Assembly (NCBI GenBank): GCA_025917655.1
Contig: CP084610.1
Coordinates: 930,001-994,000, forward strand
DNA from: Chlorella sorokiniana
Lineage: Eukaryota > Chlorophyta > Trebouxiophyceae > Chlorellales > Chlorellaceae
Direction: 5' to 3'
DNA: 64,000 nucleotides
The notes beneath the pieces were generated by a model. It searched no databases and was not told where the DNA came from. It saw only the letters and a program-made list of their open reading frames with translations. Shown piece after piece: positions 10,101 to 21,700 of the stretch (its first letter is position 1; each line of letters begins with the position of its first letter). Made by a program: the position numbers and the translations under genes.

Positions 10101-12658
10101 ACTGCCATGCCCAGCCTTGGAGGGTGCCCGCAGCTTCTAAGGCCTCTGGCGGCGGCGACCCCCCCCTCCCTCCCCCTCCCCATCGCCCCGCTAGGCAGCG
10201 GGCAGCGGCGCTCACCACGTTGAAGGGGGTGGCGGCGGGAGGCCCAGCATGACGCGCACCCGGTTGAGCAGCCCGTTGAGCCAGTCCTGATCGCTGTACC
10301 GCTCCACAACACCCACCTGGGGCAGTACAGGAACAGGTGGCCATGTGAGCGGGGTGGGCGGCTGGGCGGGCTGACGCGCTGCGCGCGCTGCGTGATTTCC
10401 ATGCACGGAGGCGTAGCCCAGACTGCGTAAGCGCAGCTGCACGGACAGGTGCTCGGCATTCGTCCGGCTGCAAAGCACAGCGGCGGTCGGAGGCGGGCGC
10501 TGCGGCGCGCCTGCGAGCGGAAGATGGCGGCCACTCGCTGCTCCCACTCCCGCTCGTAAGTGCCCTCGCTCAGCCGCAGGTCGCCCGAGGCGGTGGAGGG
10601 CGGGACGTGGAGGAACAGCGGCGGGGCCAGGCCGCCTGCAGGGGAGGCGCGCGCGCGGGGGGGCGATTGGGCGAAGCAAGGGGCGCCAACCGCCCAGGTG
10701 AGAAGCGAGTGCTAACGGGAGAGCCCGCATTTCCCGGCCTGGCGGCCCCGCATGTTCTTGGCCTTGCACAGGAAGGAATACTAGGCGGGGGATGCTATGC
10801 ACTGCTTTTTCGCTTCTCCCCTCCCGTTCTAAACCGCTACGCCGCACCCTCCCCCTCTCCCCCACCCACCCCCCTTCCCACCAACAAACACGCACACACC
10901 ATGAGACACAACTCGCGCCCCCCGCCCCTCACCCTCGTGCAGGCGAGCGTACACCGCATCCTCTGTCAGCCCCTCCATCACCGTCACCGTCTGCAGCTCC
11001 ACGCTCACCTCCACCACCGTGTAGCCGCCAACCTGCTTGGGGGGGGGCAGGGCGATCCGGCACGAGTGTCGCGGAGCGCTGAAACGCAGGAAAACACCTT
11101 CCTTGCACCGCGCCTTGTGCAAGGCAAGCTGGATGGCCAGTGGGCGACTCGCAGCAGAGGGCAGCTGAGCCCGAAAACACTTTTCCCCCCGTCCCCCCCT
11201 TCTACGTTGCCCACCTCAGCCCCCTCCCCACCCACCTGCGGCACGAGCGCCAGCAGCGGCGGCGCCGCATCTATCGGCAGGTCGGCGTCGTCGTCGACCA
11301 GTCCGTGCAGCAGGTGGGGGTGGCGGGGCTGACCTGCGCTCGCGAGGAGGGAGGGACAGCCCGGGGGGCAGGCTCCGCGGGTCTGTGTGTGTGCTGTGCC
11401 CCCTGCAGCAACCGCCCCCTCGCGGCTGCCCAATTTGCTGCCCACCGGCGCCGCCGCTGTCGGCCCACATGCGTCGGCGGCCCCGCTCACCACGGCCGCC
11501 ACGTACCGCTCCTTCTGTTTGGTTCGCATGGAGCCGTAGGAGTAGGGCTCGGGGGCCTGGGGGGGGGGATGTTGTAACACACTCCCGATGTACTGGGCAC
11601 GATGTACCGGGCGCAAGTCTGGCTGGCATGGGAGGCAGTGCATCCCCCCCCCCGCACACACGCAGCATGCGCAGCACCTCCTACACATACACCCACAAAT
11701 GTGAGACCCGGACCCGCATCGCCCCCGGGCCCCACCTCCTCGCACACCACCACCGACAGGCCCGCCGCCACCAGGTCTGACACGGTGCGGCGCAGGTTGA
11801 CGCGGGGGCAGCCGGCGCGGGGCACCACCCCGCTGCCCATGGGGTTCAGCCCCGCGTGCTGCACCAGCAGAACTGCGTCAATGCCGATCGTCTCGTAGAA
11901 CTCGCCGACCTGGGGGTGGGGGAGGGGAGTTGCAGGGGCGTGCCTCTGCAAGGGTGAGCCTCGCGTCATGCACCGCTTGCCACGCAATGCAAGGTGATGT
12001 GAGCACGGCACCACCTCGCGGCCTGTTCCACCCTGCCCGACACTCACCCGGACCAGCGTCACGTGCTTGGGGTACTGCTTCTTGATGGAGGCAAAGAAGG
12101 TGTAGAGCGGCGGCCGCCCCGCCTGCTGCCAGGACCGCGCCGCGCCGGCGGCGGCGAAACCTCCTCCCCGCCGCTCTCCGGCCCGGCCTCTCCCTCTGCT
12201 GGCGCTCGCAAGCCCAAAATCTGCAAGCAAGCAGGGGCAGCCCGTTTGCAGCCAAGGAACAGGATGGCAGTGGAGCGCGGCGGCAGCATCCTGCGCAGCC
12301 TGCCTGATGCACGTCGATGTTGGACACCAGGGCCCGTGCAGTGGGCTTGTCCACGCTCTTCTCCAACACATTGTCCCAATACTCTGCTACATCCTGCACC
12401 ACAAGGACGGCATGCTGACGGCGGAGCAGGCACCAGGGGCTGCAACAGGTGGCAGCAGGCGGCGACTGTGGCTGCCGCCGTCAGCATCGTACCCATCCAT
12501 GCCCCTCTCACCTTGCTGACTGTGTAGCTGGTCCTAGCTGCAGATGCTGCTGCGGGTTTGCTTGAAGAATGGCGAGCAGACAGGACTACATGAAGCCCTG
12601 AGATGGTGCTGGGCCTCGAGAGGGCTGACAGCGCCCTGCTCGTGGCACCTCGCCACAT
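4120..12658 (-). CDS. MSH1: MSH1: organellar MutS homologue with GIY-YIG tail
   Basis: Plant-type MutS homologue 1, a mismatch and recombination surveillance protein of mitochondria and plastids. The first ATG (12658) begins MWRGATSRALSALSRP, an Arg/Ser-rich mitochondrial-type presequence. The mismatch-recognition region reads VGEFYETIGIDAVLLVQHAG and PRAGCPRVNLRRTV (11909-11736). The connector and core follow (VEGLTEDAVYARL-like block at 11032-10933, RPRPLYYSTALNLGL, SREANDTFFRE, KLRPSMFFDSANNALWLRV). The ATPase has Walker A GPNMAGKST (about 6700), EMTEMR and Walker B DELGKGTEVRAGSSLAGAL (about 5890). A C-terminal GIY-YIG nuclease (AYVLRRADGHFYAG, then the VESGVI Glu region) ends at TAG 4120-4122. 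There are at least 20 exons. The intron between 4678 and 4479 appears to use a GC donor. Two one-base breaks (GC run near 5325, C run near 9770) interrupt the frame. The junction near 12300-12220 is unresolved. Confidence 0.93.
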
Positions 12659-12926
12659 GAAACCGACCTCACTGTGCCGATTGATCGGCCGATGGGCGTA
12701 AACATAAGGGAACTCGCAGTACGGTTGGCGGGACACTGTTCTGCGACCTTAACATGACGGTTGAGACGCGGCCAGTGACACATGCGATGCATGTATTTGC
12801 ATGTTCAGCCCGGTCATCTGTCCGGAAGCAAGGACGTCCAAACCACATGTCTTTGACAGCATGAGCAACTCCTGTGCTCTCGCCGAGCATGTCAATGAGG
12901 CCGAGACGGTCGAAAATGGAGGGTAA
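12659..12926. promoter_or_regulatory. Divergent promoter region between MSH1 and the F-box/WD40 gene
   Basis: The two genes are transcribed away from each other, and fewer than 350 bp separate their first coding segments. The stretch is clearly less GC-rich than its flanks (for example 12680-12880), as expected of a promoter. No TATA box or defined element was identified. Confidence 0.4.
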
Positions 12927-15502
12927 GGCGATGCAATTACACTCCTTGGAGACCTCCGCCACAAGCACCAGGCGCCGCCTCGCGGTGCTCTGCCGTTCCC
13001 TTGCCGCAGCGGGCCGCCAGCGTGCGGTGTGGGCAGCCTGGAGCCTGACGCCTTTGCGGCGGTATGCGAGCATCTGCAGCACCGAGATGTGGCAGCGCTG
13101 GCCTCCAGCTGCTCCTCCCTACGCGCCGCCGTGTGCAGCAACGACCGGCTGTGGAGCAGGTGGCTTGCGCGGCTCGTTGCTCTCGCTTGGATGCACGCTG
13201 TTTCGTTGCGCAGTGCATGTTTGAGTGTATCCCTTGTTTGCGCACGAATGCAGCCTCTACAGCCGCCAGTTCCCGGAGCCATGGCAGCGGCTCACCGCAG
13301 CCGTGCAGCAGGCGCGCGGCCGAGGCAGCGTTGCCCCGGGCGGGTGGAGGGGCATGTTCCTCGCCACGCACGCCGCCGGCCAGAGGCTCCAGGCCACGGG
13401 CGGCGTCAGCCGGGAGTGGACCACCGACTCCACGCCCGTGCACCTGGTGGCGCTCCACGGCAGCGGGCCCAGCCGACTGGCCTTGGCGGCACAGGGGTCC
13501 ACGCTGGAGCTGCGCCGCACGCCCAGCCAGCACCGCCCGGCGACGGACCAGTCGGTGCAGCTGTACGGGCACACGGCCCGCATCGGCGCAGCTGCCGTGC
13601 TGGAGCTGGGCGGCGCGGCGCGGCGGGTCGGCGTCGTCACAGCAGCCCACGACCAGACTGTCAGGTGTGTGTGGGGGGGTCCCTGTTGGTCGTGGCCACG
13701 CATTGTTTTGTTGGTAACCAGCCAAATCTGAACCGGGATGGCCGGCTGCTCACCTGCTTGCCGATGCGGGAACCCGCTGGGGCGCCCCAGCGCCGTGCTG
13801 CACCGTCCCAGCCGCGCTGAGCCGTGTGTGCCGCTGCGCCTGCAGGCTGTGGGCAGCCAACGTGGACGCGGAAGGCTACGACGCGCGCAGCACGCCGCTG
13901 CAGCTGCTGACCCCGCTGCGCACGCTGAGGGGCCACCAGGAGGCGGTCACCAGCCTGCAGCTTGTGTCGGGCAGCACCGGTGCGTGCGGCTGGGCTGGCA
14001 CCAGCTGGCACGGCTTGTCATTGCTCACAGCATCGCATCGCGCGCCCATGCTTCTCTCTTTGTCGCCACAGGCTTCCCGCCTCGTCCAGCTGCAGGCGTC
14101 ACCATCGCCGCCACCGGCAGCAAGGACCGCACGGTGCGGCTGTTTGGCCTGGCGCCGCTGCTGCCGTCGCCGGTGCAGGTGCGAGGGTGCACCGATGTCG
14201 GTGGGTCGATCCCTGCTTCGCTTCTTCAGATGCCCCTCAGCTGGTTTCCGCTCGCCGCCGCCACCGACGTGCTCTTGCTGCACCCATTTGCACCGGCTGC
14301 AGAAGCCGCAGATTGCAACGCTGCGGGGCCACGGCGGCCCCGTCACGTGCCTGGCGCTGCTTGGGGGCGCGGCCACCTGGGACGGCGGCAGCTGTGCCGG
14401 CGGCGGCGGCGGCTGCATGCGCCTGCTCAGCGGCAGCCTGGACAGCCGGGTGAAGAGCTGGGACCCGTGGACCGCCGCCTGCACCGGCACCGCCAAGTGC
14501 CCGGCGCCGGTGACGGCGGCCCAGCCCGCGGCAGCCTGCCCCCACCTGCAGCCGCACACGCTGCTGGTGGCGTGCGGCGGCGGCGTGCAGCTGCTGGACG
14601 CGCGCAGCATGCGCCTGGTGGCGGCCGCCGCCCTGCCAGCAGAGCTGCACTGCTTTGCGCAGCACGGCTGGGATCTGGCCATGGGCGGCCGCGACGGCGC
14701 GCACGTGTTTGACCTGCGCGCGCTGCCGCCGTCGGCCGGCGCCGCCGTCAGCGCCGCCTCTGGGCGGGGGCACACGAGCGGCTGCGCCTGCCCACGCGCC
14801 AACGCCCGGTGAGGCAGCGGCCGCACGCTGCTCGCCATGATTTGTGCCATGATTGCGTGCAGCCATCGCGCATTGCTGCGTGGGAGCCAGGGCTGGGTGC
14901 TGTGTTGGGATGAAAGGCTCAAGTGGGCCCGGAGATCACTGGAAGGGGCTGCTGACTGTATGAGCTCATCTGACATGCTGCCCTCCGAGTTACACCGCCT
15001 ACAGGTGACCTCAATCCACCTGGACCGGCACAAGGTGGTCACCGCCTCCGACCGCTACTGCCAGGCGCCGGTGCGTGTGTGGTGCGCCCACAGCGGGGAC
15101 TGCCTCGCCGAGTTCGGCAGCTGCCTGGCAGGGGACCCAGGCTCGCCCACAGGAAGAGGGGAAGGGGCTGGCCGCGCCGGCAGCCAAGGCGAGCAGGCAG
15201 GGGGCCAAGGCGACGGCGAGGCGTGGGGAGAGGGCGAGGCGGGGACCCGGCGGGGAGCGAAGCGCACGCAGCGGGGAGCCCCCGAGCAGGCGCGCCCTCA
15301 GTATCAGCGCAGCTGGGAGGGCGTGACGGCGATGGCCTGCCGCGGCGCGGTGCTTTTGACCGGCAGCAGCGAGGGCGGCGTGTGCGAGCGCGACTTCAGC
15401 CGCGGCGGCCCGCCCGAGGCGTGCGGCAGCGTAGAAGCTGGGGGAGCGTTTTGGGCAAGTTCTGGCAATGACACTATGCCGTCTTCTAAGATGTGCTCAT
15501 GA
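12927..15502 (+). CDS. F-box/WD40 repeat protein
   Basis: Probable substrate receptor of an SCF (SKP1-CUL1-F-box) ubiquitin ligase. An F-box sits at the amino end (PDAFAAVCEHLQHRDVAALA... ending NDRLWSRW, 13041-13170). A linker exon follows (YSRQFPEPWQRL, from about 13250). WD40 units come next: YGHTARIGAAAVLEL...AHDQTVR, LWAANV...LRGHQEAVTSLQL, ATGSKDRTVRLFGL, IATLRGHGGPVTCLALL...SGSLDSRVKSWDPW, and after an intron VTSIHLDRHKVVTASD...VRVWCAHSG. Introns interrupt at about 13663-13845, 13980-14080 and 14180-14300. The stop TGA is at 15500-15502. The initiator ATG is not in the F-box frame. The frame is open only back to 12927, so a short upstream exon is likely and the start given is a limit. 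A low-complexity Gly/Glu/Arg insert lies at 15150-15290. The substrate is unknown. Confidence 0.82.
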
Positions 15503-15686
15503 CTGGATGTACCCCAGGCATTGGCTGATTGTGTACCAACGACCTTTGCAATCATGCCAGCAACAGAGGATGCGCATGTGGCGCCCACGCTCTGGCAACC
15601 CAAAGCAGCACACCCAAACACTTAGCTAAGCTCCTTCTGGAGCCCGCCCTCATCGACCTTCCTTTTGCACAGTCCTATTGGTCAGC

Positions 15687-17454
15687 ATGCGGTTGCCAGG
15701 CCCGCTGCTGGCGGCGGTTTTGGGTGCCATCGCGTACCTCTGCGCGCAGCCCTGGCCTGCGCCTGCGAAGTTTGTACAGGTCGCCGATGGGCTGCATAGG
15801 TGAGTAGCACAGCACGATGCACCTTGGGAACCCCGTCAGAACCACGTCGCCTGCCGCCGCTCCTGCTGACGCCCGCCCCGCCGCCTGTTCTGCAGTTTGA
15901 CCCAGGTGTGGCACCTGGCGCCCTTCCTGCCCGGCATGCCCACCGCCGTGTACCTGGTGCGGCAGGGCGGCAGCTGGGCGCTGGTGGATGCGGGCACCCG
16001 CAGCACCGGGCGCCAGGCCTTGGCCGATAACCTGCTGGCGGCGGTGAGGCGCGCCATACCCGACGGCGACCGCCTGGCCCTCTTTGTGTGTGAGTGGCCG
16101 CGCTGGCTGCCTGCGCACCAGTTTTTCATGAATTAATCACATTCAGGTTTTAGAGGTGTTGACTGGCACGTGCGCTCAGGGGCATGCAGCCACGCTCCAG
16201 CTGAGCGCTTGCACGGCGCTGGCCGCCCCCGCCTCCTTTGCCCCCCGCGCCTGCAGTGACCCACGGCCACATGGACCACGCCGGCGGCCTGCCCCCGCTG
16301 CTGGCCGCCTACCCCGACGTCCCCGTGGTGGCGCACCCGGCCGAGCAGGAGTTTCTGACGGGGGGCGGCGCTACTCCCCCGCAGGCTCGCTCTACTCGCG
16401 CGCCCTGCGCCTCACGGGCCTGGAGGGGGAGCAGGCGGTGCAGGTGGGCGTGGGGGCACCTGCCTCCACGCTGGCAGGGCGGGCGGCGCTGTCGCCGCCG
16501 ACAAGCAGCAGGGCTGCCTCGTGCACGGCATGGCCCGGCACGCGCCGCTGCGCGGTTGCTTTGCGGTCAAGTGTGTGCTGTGAGCCGCTCGCCGCCCCAA
16601 CCCTCCCTCCCACCCTCCTGCAGGTGCCCGCCGCCCGCGTGCGCCTGCTGGACGCCGCGTCAGCAGGCGGCGACCTGTCGGCGTTTGGTTTCAGCGACCT
16701 GCGCTGGATCCACACGCCCGGCCACACCCGGGCCACATCAGCCTGCTGCACACCCCCTCCCGCACGCTGCTGGCAGTCGACGCACTGTCGCTGGTCAAGC
16801 CCGCGCTGGGCGCCAGCAAGGCGGCGGACGCCAGGGACCGAGAGGTGCGAGCGCCATGCTGCGCCGCCCGCCCCGTGCCGTGAGATTGAAGCGGCGCGCG
16901 TGCCCCATTCCGATGGAAAAGGGTGCTTGAGCGGTGCCTGAGCGGCGCCCGTCTGTGCTCCCTGTGTGCGATGCGCAGGTGGTGGCTGTGGTCAAGCCGC
17001 TGCCGTGCGTGCCGGGGCTCACTGTGCGCCGCAGCCCTCACTCAATCTGCCCCGACAGGTGGGCCGCCCAGCTGGAGGGGCGACACACACAAGCTTGCGT
17101 CTTTGGGGTTGTGACTGGCTTGGGAGTTGCTGCCTGTGGGAGTTACCGCCTGCTGAAGTTCAAAGTTAGCATTCGACCCCCACCCACCCCTTTTGTGCCG
17201 CGCAGCTGCGATCTGAAGCAGATGCGCACCTCCTTCTGCCTGCTGGCCGACGACAGCCTGCCGTACGATCGGCTGCTGGCGTCGCATGACGCAGCCCATG
17301 CCCGCGGCGGCGGCCTCACCAAGGCAAGCCCTGCTGCGGCCGCACGTGCCGCGCCGAGCGTCGCAATGCGGTTGCCAACACGCTGCTGTGTGCGCTTCAC
17401 CGCCCGCAGGCGCAGGTCCAGGCCCTGGCCCGGTCCATGCCAGAGTGCCAGTAG
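15687..17454 (+). CDS. Metallo-beta-lactamase-fold hydrolase with N-terminal membrane anchor
   Basis: The first exon (ATG 15687) encodes a hydrophobic start, LPGPLLAAVLGAIAYLCA, which is a signal anchor or cleavable signal. Exon 2 (about 15895-16089) gives VWHLAPFLPGMPTAVYLV and WALVDAGT. Exon 3 (16257 on) carries the zinc-binding THGHMDHAGG motif (HxHxDH), and a later exon has the third ligand block WIHTPGHT. The final exon 17410-17454 ends in MPECQ-stop. This is the lactamase_B superfamily, zinc-dependent and of unknown substrate (thioesterase- or glyoxalase-II-like activities are common). Two one-base shortfalls interrupt the frame: a G6 run at 16360-16365 (expected TGGRRYSPAGS) and a CCC at 16727-16729 (expected HTPGHTPGHISLLH). 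The last intron appears to use a GC donor (AAG/GCAAGC, near 17323). It is convergent with the next gene, 110 bp away. Confidence 0.85.
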
Positions 17455-17563
17455 GCGGCCTCGCAAGCGGCGGCGAGCGGCGGAGAGAGCTGATGCCAAC
17501 TGGAACTCGAGTGCCTCGCTCCCACGCTGGCAGAGACGCACATCGGTTGCAAAGACATTCGTA

Positions 17564-18541
17564 TCATGGGCTCTTTGTAGAGCAGGCCAGTTGCTGTGCA
17601 ACGATTTCCTGCACATCCTGAGAGCCAGGAGGAAGCCGTCGGCTTGATCCAAGGCTGTTGTTCAGTGCAGATGCGGCAAGCAGGGCCTCGTCCCGCTCCC
17701 TCCAGACCGCCTGGCGCCTCAGCCGCCGCCGCGCCACCGCCGCGGCCACGCTCCGGCGCAGCTCCTGCACCGCAGCGTCATCGCTGCCTGCGCAGGCGAG
17801 GTGGCAGGGGGTGTTGAGGCACTCGATCCGCGACCCCTGTCGAGCAAAAGGCTGCTGCTGCCCAGCACAAGCATGTCGAGGTTGAGGAGGAGGGCAGGCT
17901 GCGGTGGCTGCGCCGCCCCACCTAAGATTCGTTCCAGGTCAGCCTGTGCCTCCGCCGCCTTGCCCTGCCTGAAGCGGACCAGGGCGCGGCGATAGAGCGC
18001 CTTGGGGTTGGCCTTATCCTGGAGCAGGGCCAGGGTGCAGGCGCCCTCCGCGGCCTCCAACCACTCTGCAGCATCTGCAGCAGGCCAGCAGGAAGGGCGG
18101 AGCTCGAGTGCGGGCAGCGACAGGCTTCAGCTTCCAGCAAGCTCCCGGCAAGGGGCTCCCCATCGTCCAGGGCCTGTGCATGGCATCCAGGGGCGGGACC
18201 CTCCAGCTGTCCACTAGCTACCTGGCGGCCACTCCTCCGCCATACGGATGAGCGCAAGTGCGGTATTGTTGGAGAGGTCAACCAGCAGCTGTGACAGCTC
18301 TGCGTTGCTTCCGCTGGCCAGGCCGGACGTTAGCTCCTGCACGCCCTGCTGGTACCGATCGGCAGCTGCCCTGTAGCTTCCCGACTTGAACAGCGCATTG
18401 CCGGCCGCCTTGTGCTTCTGCGCCGCAGCAAGGCAGGATGGCCCCGCGTTGCCCCTCCCAGTGGCGCTGCCGCTGCCGCTGGCTGTCGCCCTGCTTCTCA
18501 CGGTGCCGCTGACTGCTGCCGGCTGCCGCACCTCGGGCTGA
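17564..18541 (-). CDS. TPR module, probably the C-terminal exons of the DUF4470 gene
   Basis: The sequence encodes tetratricopeptide helices typical of Hsp90/Hsp70 co-chaperones: AQKHKAAGNALFKSGSYRAA, LLVDLSNNTALALIRM, then across an intron KANPKALYRRALVRFRQGK and EAQADLERIL. An Arg-rich tail (VARRRLRRQAVWRERDEALL) ends at TGA 17564-17566. No ATG precedes the TPR, which argues against an independent gene. The upstream DUF4470 frame ends at a TGA inside a perfect donor (CA/GTGAGT, 18762/18761). An acceptor at 18542 (GGCAG/TCAG) rejoins it in phase, giving VEHQPEVRQ. I therefore infer one DUF4470-TPR protein. A separate gene with an unseen start remains possible. Confidence 0.7.
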
Positions 18542-18633
18542 CTGCCAGCGCTGCGCAGGCCAGCCCCCAGCCTGCAAGGCAGCCGGGGCCCCAGCAGGCC
18601 TGTCCGTGAACGCTGGCCCGACGCACAGCGGCA

Positions 18634-18750
18634 GATCCAGGTATAAATCCCCCCACACACAATAAACACACACATAAAATAGATCCAGGTATAAAGCCTC
18701 CCCACACACGATTAATAGATCCAGGTATAAAGGCCCCCACACACGATAGA
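18634..18750. repeat. Three-copy minisatellite with TATAAA in each unit
   Basis: Three tandem units begin GATCCAGGTATAAA at 18634, 18682 and 18718, followed by C-rich and CACACA(C)-A/G-AT-rich parts. Unit length is about 36-48 bp. They sit inside the inferred 220-bp intron that joins the DUF4470 and TPR exons, so they are most likely a neutral minisatellite. Repeated TATA-like strings could mislead promoter prediction. Confidence 0.85.
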
Positions 18751-18757
18751 AGTGCAC

Positions 18758-21700
18758 TCACTGCTCCACTTGTCTCAGCACGTCTTGCTGCTGGTCGGCG
18801 CCTGGCGATGCGACGTAATCGTGATAGAGTGGCACCACAAAGGAGGCCTGCCACTCGCAGGGCAGGTGCAGCAGCGACGACTGCCAGCTGCACAATGACC
18901 CAGCAGGGAGGAGCGGGGCGGGGCTCGGCAAGGTGGCAGTGAGAGGGACAGCAAACCATCCTGCGAGGCGATCCGCTGCCATACGCCCCCTGAGTCCTCC
19001 AACGCCTTCCAGCAGCACGAGTTGCCCGGCACACATCCCAGCAGCCATCCCCCGCACCTGGGCACGCGCAGGCAGGCGGCGTTGCGAGCCAGGAGGAAGC
19101 GCAGCAGGCGCAGCTCGGCGTCGGTGCAGCTGATGGTGTTGGCGCCTTCGGCGCCCCAGCCGCCGCAGCGCCGCAGGATGCTTGAAAACCTGCGACACCA
19201 GGGCACAGGCCAACCCTCAGTATGCACGCCAGCAGTGGCTGCGACGAAAAGGCAGCAGTCTTCGCTCACAGCAAGCGGCCAGCAGGGCAGCCGCCCCCGC
19301 ACCCCACCTGGTTGCTGCTTGCATGCGGGGACGCTTCTGTGCGGTAAATGCGCTTGGCACGGTCCTGGTCCACGCAGCTGACGTGCAACAGCGGGCGGCC
19401 GTCCGGCAGGCGCCGCACGCCGCCGTGCACACAGAGGACGAGGGACGGCTCAGGGGTCCCGCCAGCCGGCCTGCCAGCGGGCACCAGCATGTGGCAATTG
19501 TGGCCCTGCAGCATCGGACAGCCTCATGACAGCACGCCAGCATGCACAGTTGCCAGCCAGCATGGGCTGAGGGGCACTCTGAAGAGCGCGGTGAAAGCGG
19601 TGTGCATCTGCTCAAGGATGTCTAAAGGATGTGGGCTCGCCTGCAATGTGCGCACAAACAGCGCCTGCAGCGTCTCCTTCACGTCATACATGGCGCCCAG
19701 GGAGTGTCGGCCCAGCGTCGCGCCACGCGACTTGCCTTGCAGCTCCTGCGCAGCGGCATGGCGGTCCAGCCGCCGCAGCGCGGCAAACAGGCTGGGTGAG
19801 AACCCTGCAGTCGCTCTTTCTGACAGTGCCATGCGGGGTTGTGGCTGCGTGACGCCACTTGACTGGTGCAGCTTGAGAGAAGCTGAGTGGGTGCTGTCCC
19901 CCCCCCCCCCACCCCCTCCTTCCACTCACCGGCAGGCTCAGCATGCTGCTCATGTAGATGCCCAGCCTGTCAGAGTCCCCCAGGCCGGCAGCCGCTCCGC
20001 GTCCAGCTGGCACGCCCAGGCAGCGTCGCTGGGCCACAGCGGGTCCTTGGGCAGGGTGGCGCTGAGGGTGCGGGCGCTGCAGGCAAGGCGGGCCCAGGGG
20101 CGACGCTGCGCGTGAGCGGCGGTGCCGGCGCGAGCGGCGCAAGCACGGGGGCACGAAAGCCAGCGCAGCAAGCGCTGGCAGCTGCCTCGCTATGGGGAAG
20201 GGTGCAGCAGGGCACCTGCGCAGCACGCGGAAGCTGGCCCCCACGCTGTCAATGGGCCAGGGGAAGCGGAAGTCGGCCTCCAGCAGCGCTGGCTGCTTCA
20301 GGCGGACCTGTGCGAATAAAGCGCAAACGGAACAGGTGAGGGAAGGCGTTTTGTGCGTGATCAGGCCCAGCCACATTACCGCTTGGAAAACAACCTGCTG
20401 AGGTGCTCCAAAACCAACAAAACTGAACGACAGCCAGCCCGCCCGACCCACCTGGAGCTGCTCGCAGGCGCCGCCACCGGGTGGCGCGCCGACAAAGTCG
20501 TATGCCACCGCCTTGGCGGCCAGGCTGCCGCCCAGGCCCGCCTCCACCACCAGCTCAAGCTCAAAGCGATCGGCATGCTCTGCAAGCTTCTGCAGCCGCA
20601 GCCCGCTGCTGAGGCAGATGCCCCCGGCTGGGGGCAGTGCTGTCCCTCCCACGCCGTCACCGCCGCCCGCTGCCGCCTCCTGCAGCAGCCGCCGCAGGCC
20701 CGCGGCCAGGCCCGGCGGGGGCGGGTGAAGGGGGCGAAGCTCAGGGTGGAGAGGCGAACGGGCCGGTCTGTCAGGAACTGCCCGCTGGCGGTGTCACACA
20801 GATGCGCCACGGTGCCTTGAAGGTCCAGGCCGTGGTCTGGGGGAGCAGGAAGCACACCTGCGGCGAGAACAGGCAGCCGTGTGCACAAGAAAGGCAACAA
20901 CGGGCTGGGTGGCAGCGGCTGGCTGCAGCCCAGGCCGTGAGCGCATGCGCCAGAGGAGCAGCGGAGCAGATGGCGGGCCGCACTTGCCTCCTTAGAGGCG
21001 GGATCAAACTCCAACACATCCACATCATGCGCACTGGGCGTCTGCCCGCCCGGCAGCTGCTGCATGGCAGCGAGGAGCGCCGCCGGCGACCCCCACCCGG
21101 CATCTCCATCAGCATCAGGCCCAGCATGGGAGTGGAGCCCCGCTGCGCCGACGCTCGGTACGCCGGCCCCAGCGGCAGCGGGCCGGAGGAGGCCAGCAGC
21201 ACCTGCTCCTACCCAGCTTCCGCCCGCCCCCTGCAGCGCCCAGCAGCACAGCGCGCGCAGCTGGAGGCGGTACGATTGGGGCACGCTGCAGGCGGCCGCC
21301 AAGCCGTCGGCCAGCCCTCGCCAGCCTGAGGTGCCTGCACAGGAACCGCACATGGGGCATGTGGTTGGGAGGCGCAGGCTGGGCGATGCGCGCAGGCAAC
21401 TCCAGAGGATCCTCATCAACCTCTCCCCCACCCCCTCCATAACCAAAGTACTGCCTCCCGCAGCTCAGCAGCTGACCTGGCGGCAGCAGGCCCCTCACGC
21501 GCCCCGCCAGCCCAGCCACGAGGTGCAGCAGCGTGAGCAGCGAGCAGAAGTCCAGGCCCGAGCGGTCGGCACGCGGCACCGCCCGCCGCTGGCACGCCAG
21601 GTCAGCCCACGCCGCCAGCGCCGCGCCCACGCCATCCCGCCTGCAGCGGCCGGTCGGCGGGCAGTTAGCCAGGCATGCGGGTCAATGGTGTAGGTCAATG

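Noticed and set aside
8013-10223. 736-codon open frame on the plus strand
   Set aside because: It lies antisense to many MSH1 exons and introns, has no motif, and is rich in Ala/Arg/Gly as expected of a mirror frame in GC-rich DNA.
13029-13820. Start of the F-box/WD40 gene at 13029
   Set aside because: The codon there is GTG and no ATG is in this frame. A spliced upstream exon is more likely.
18634-18750. Triple TATA-box promoter
   Set aside because: The TATAAA strings are part of a minisatellite unit inside an inferred intron, and no gene starts just beyond them on the strand required.
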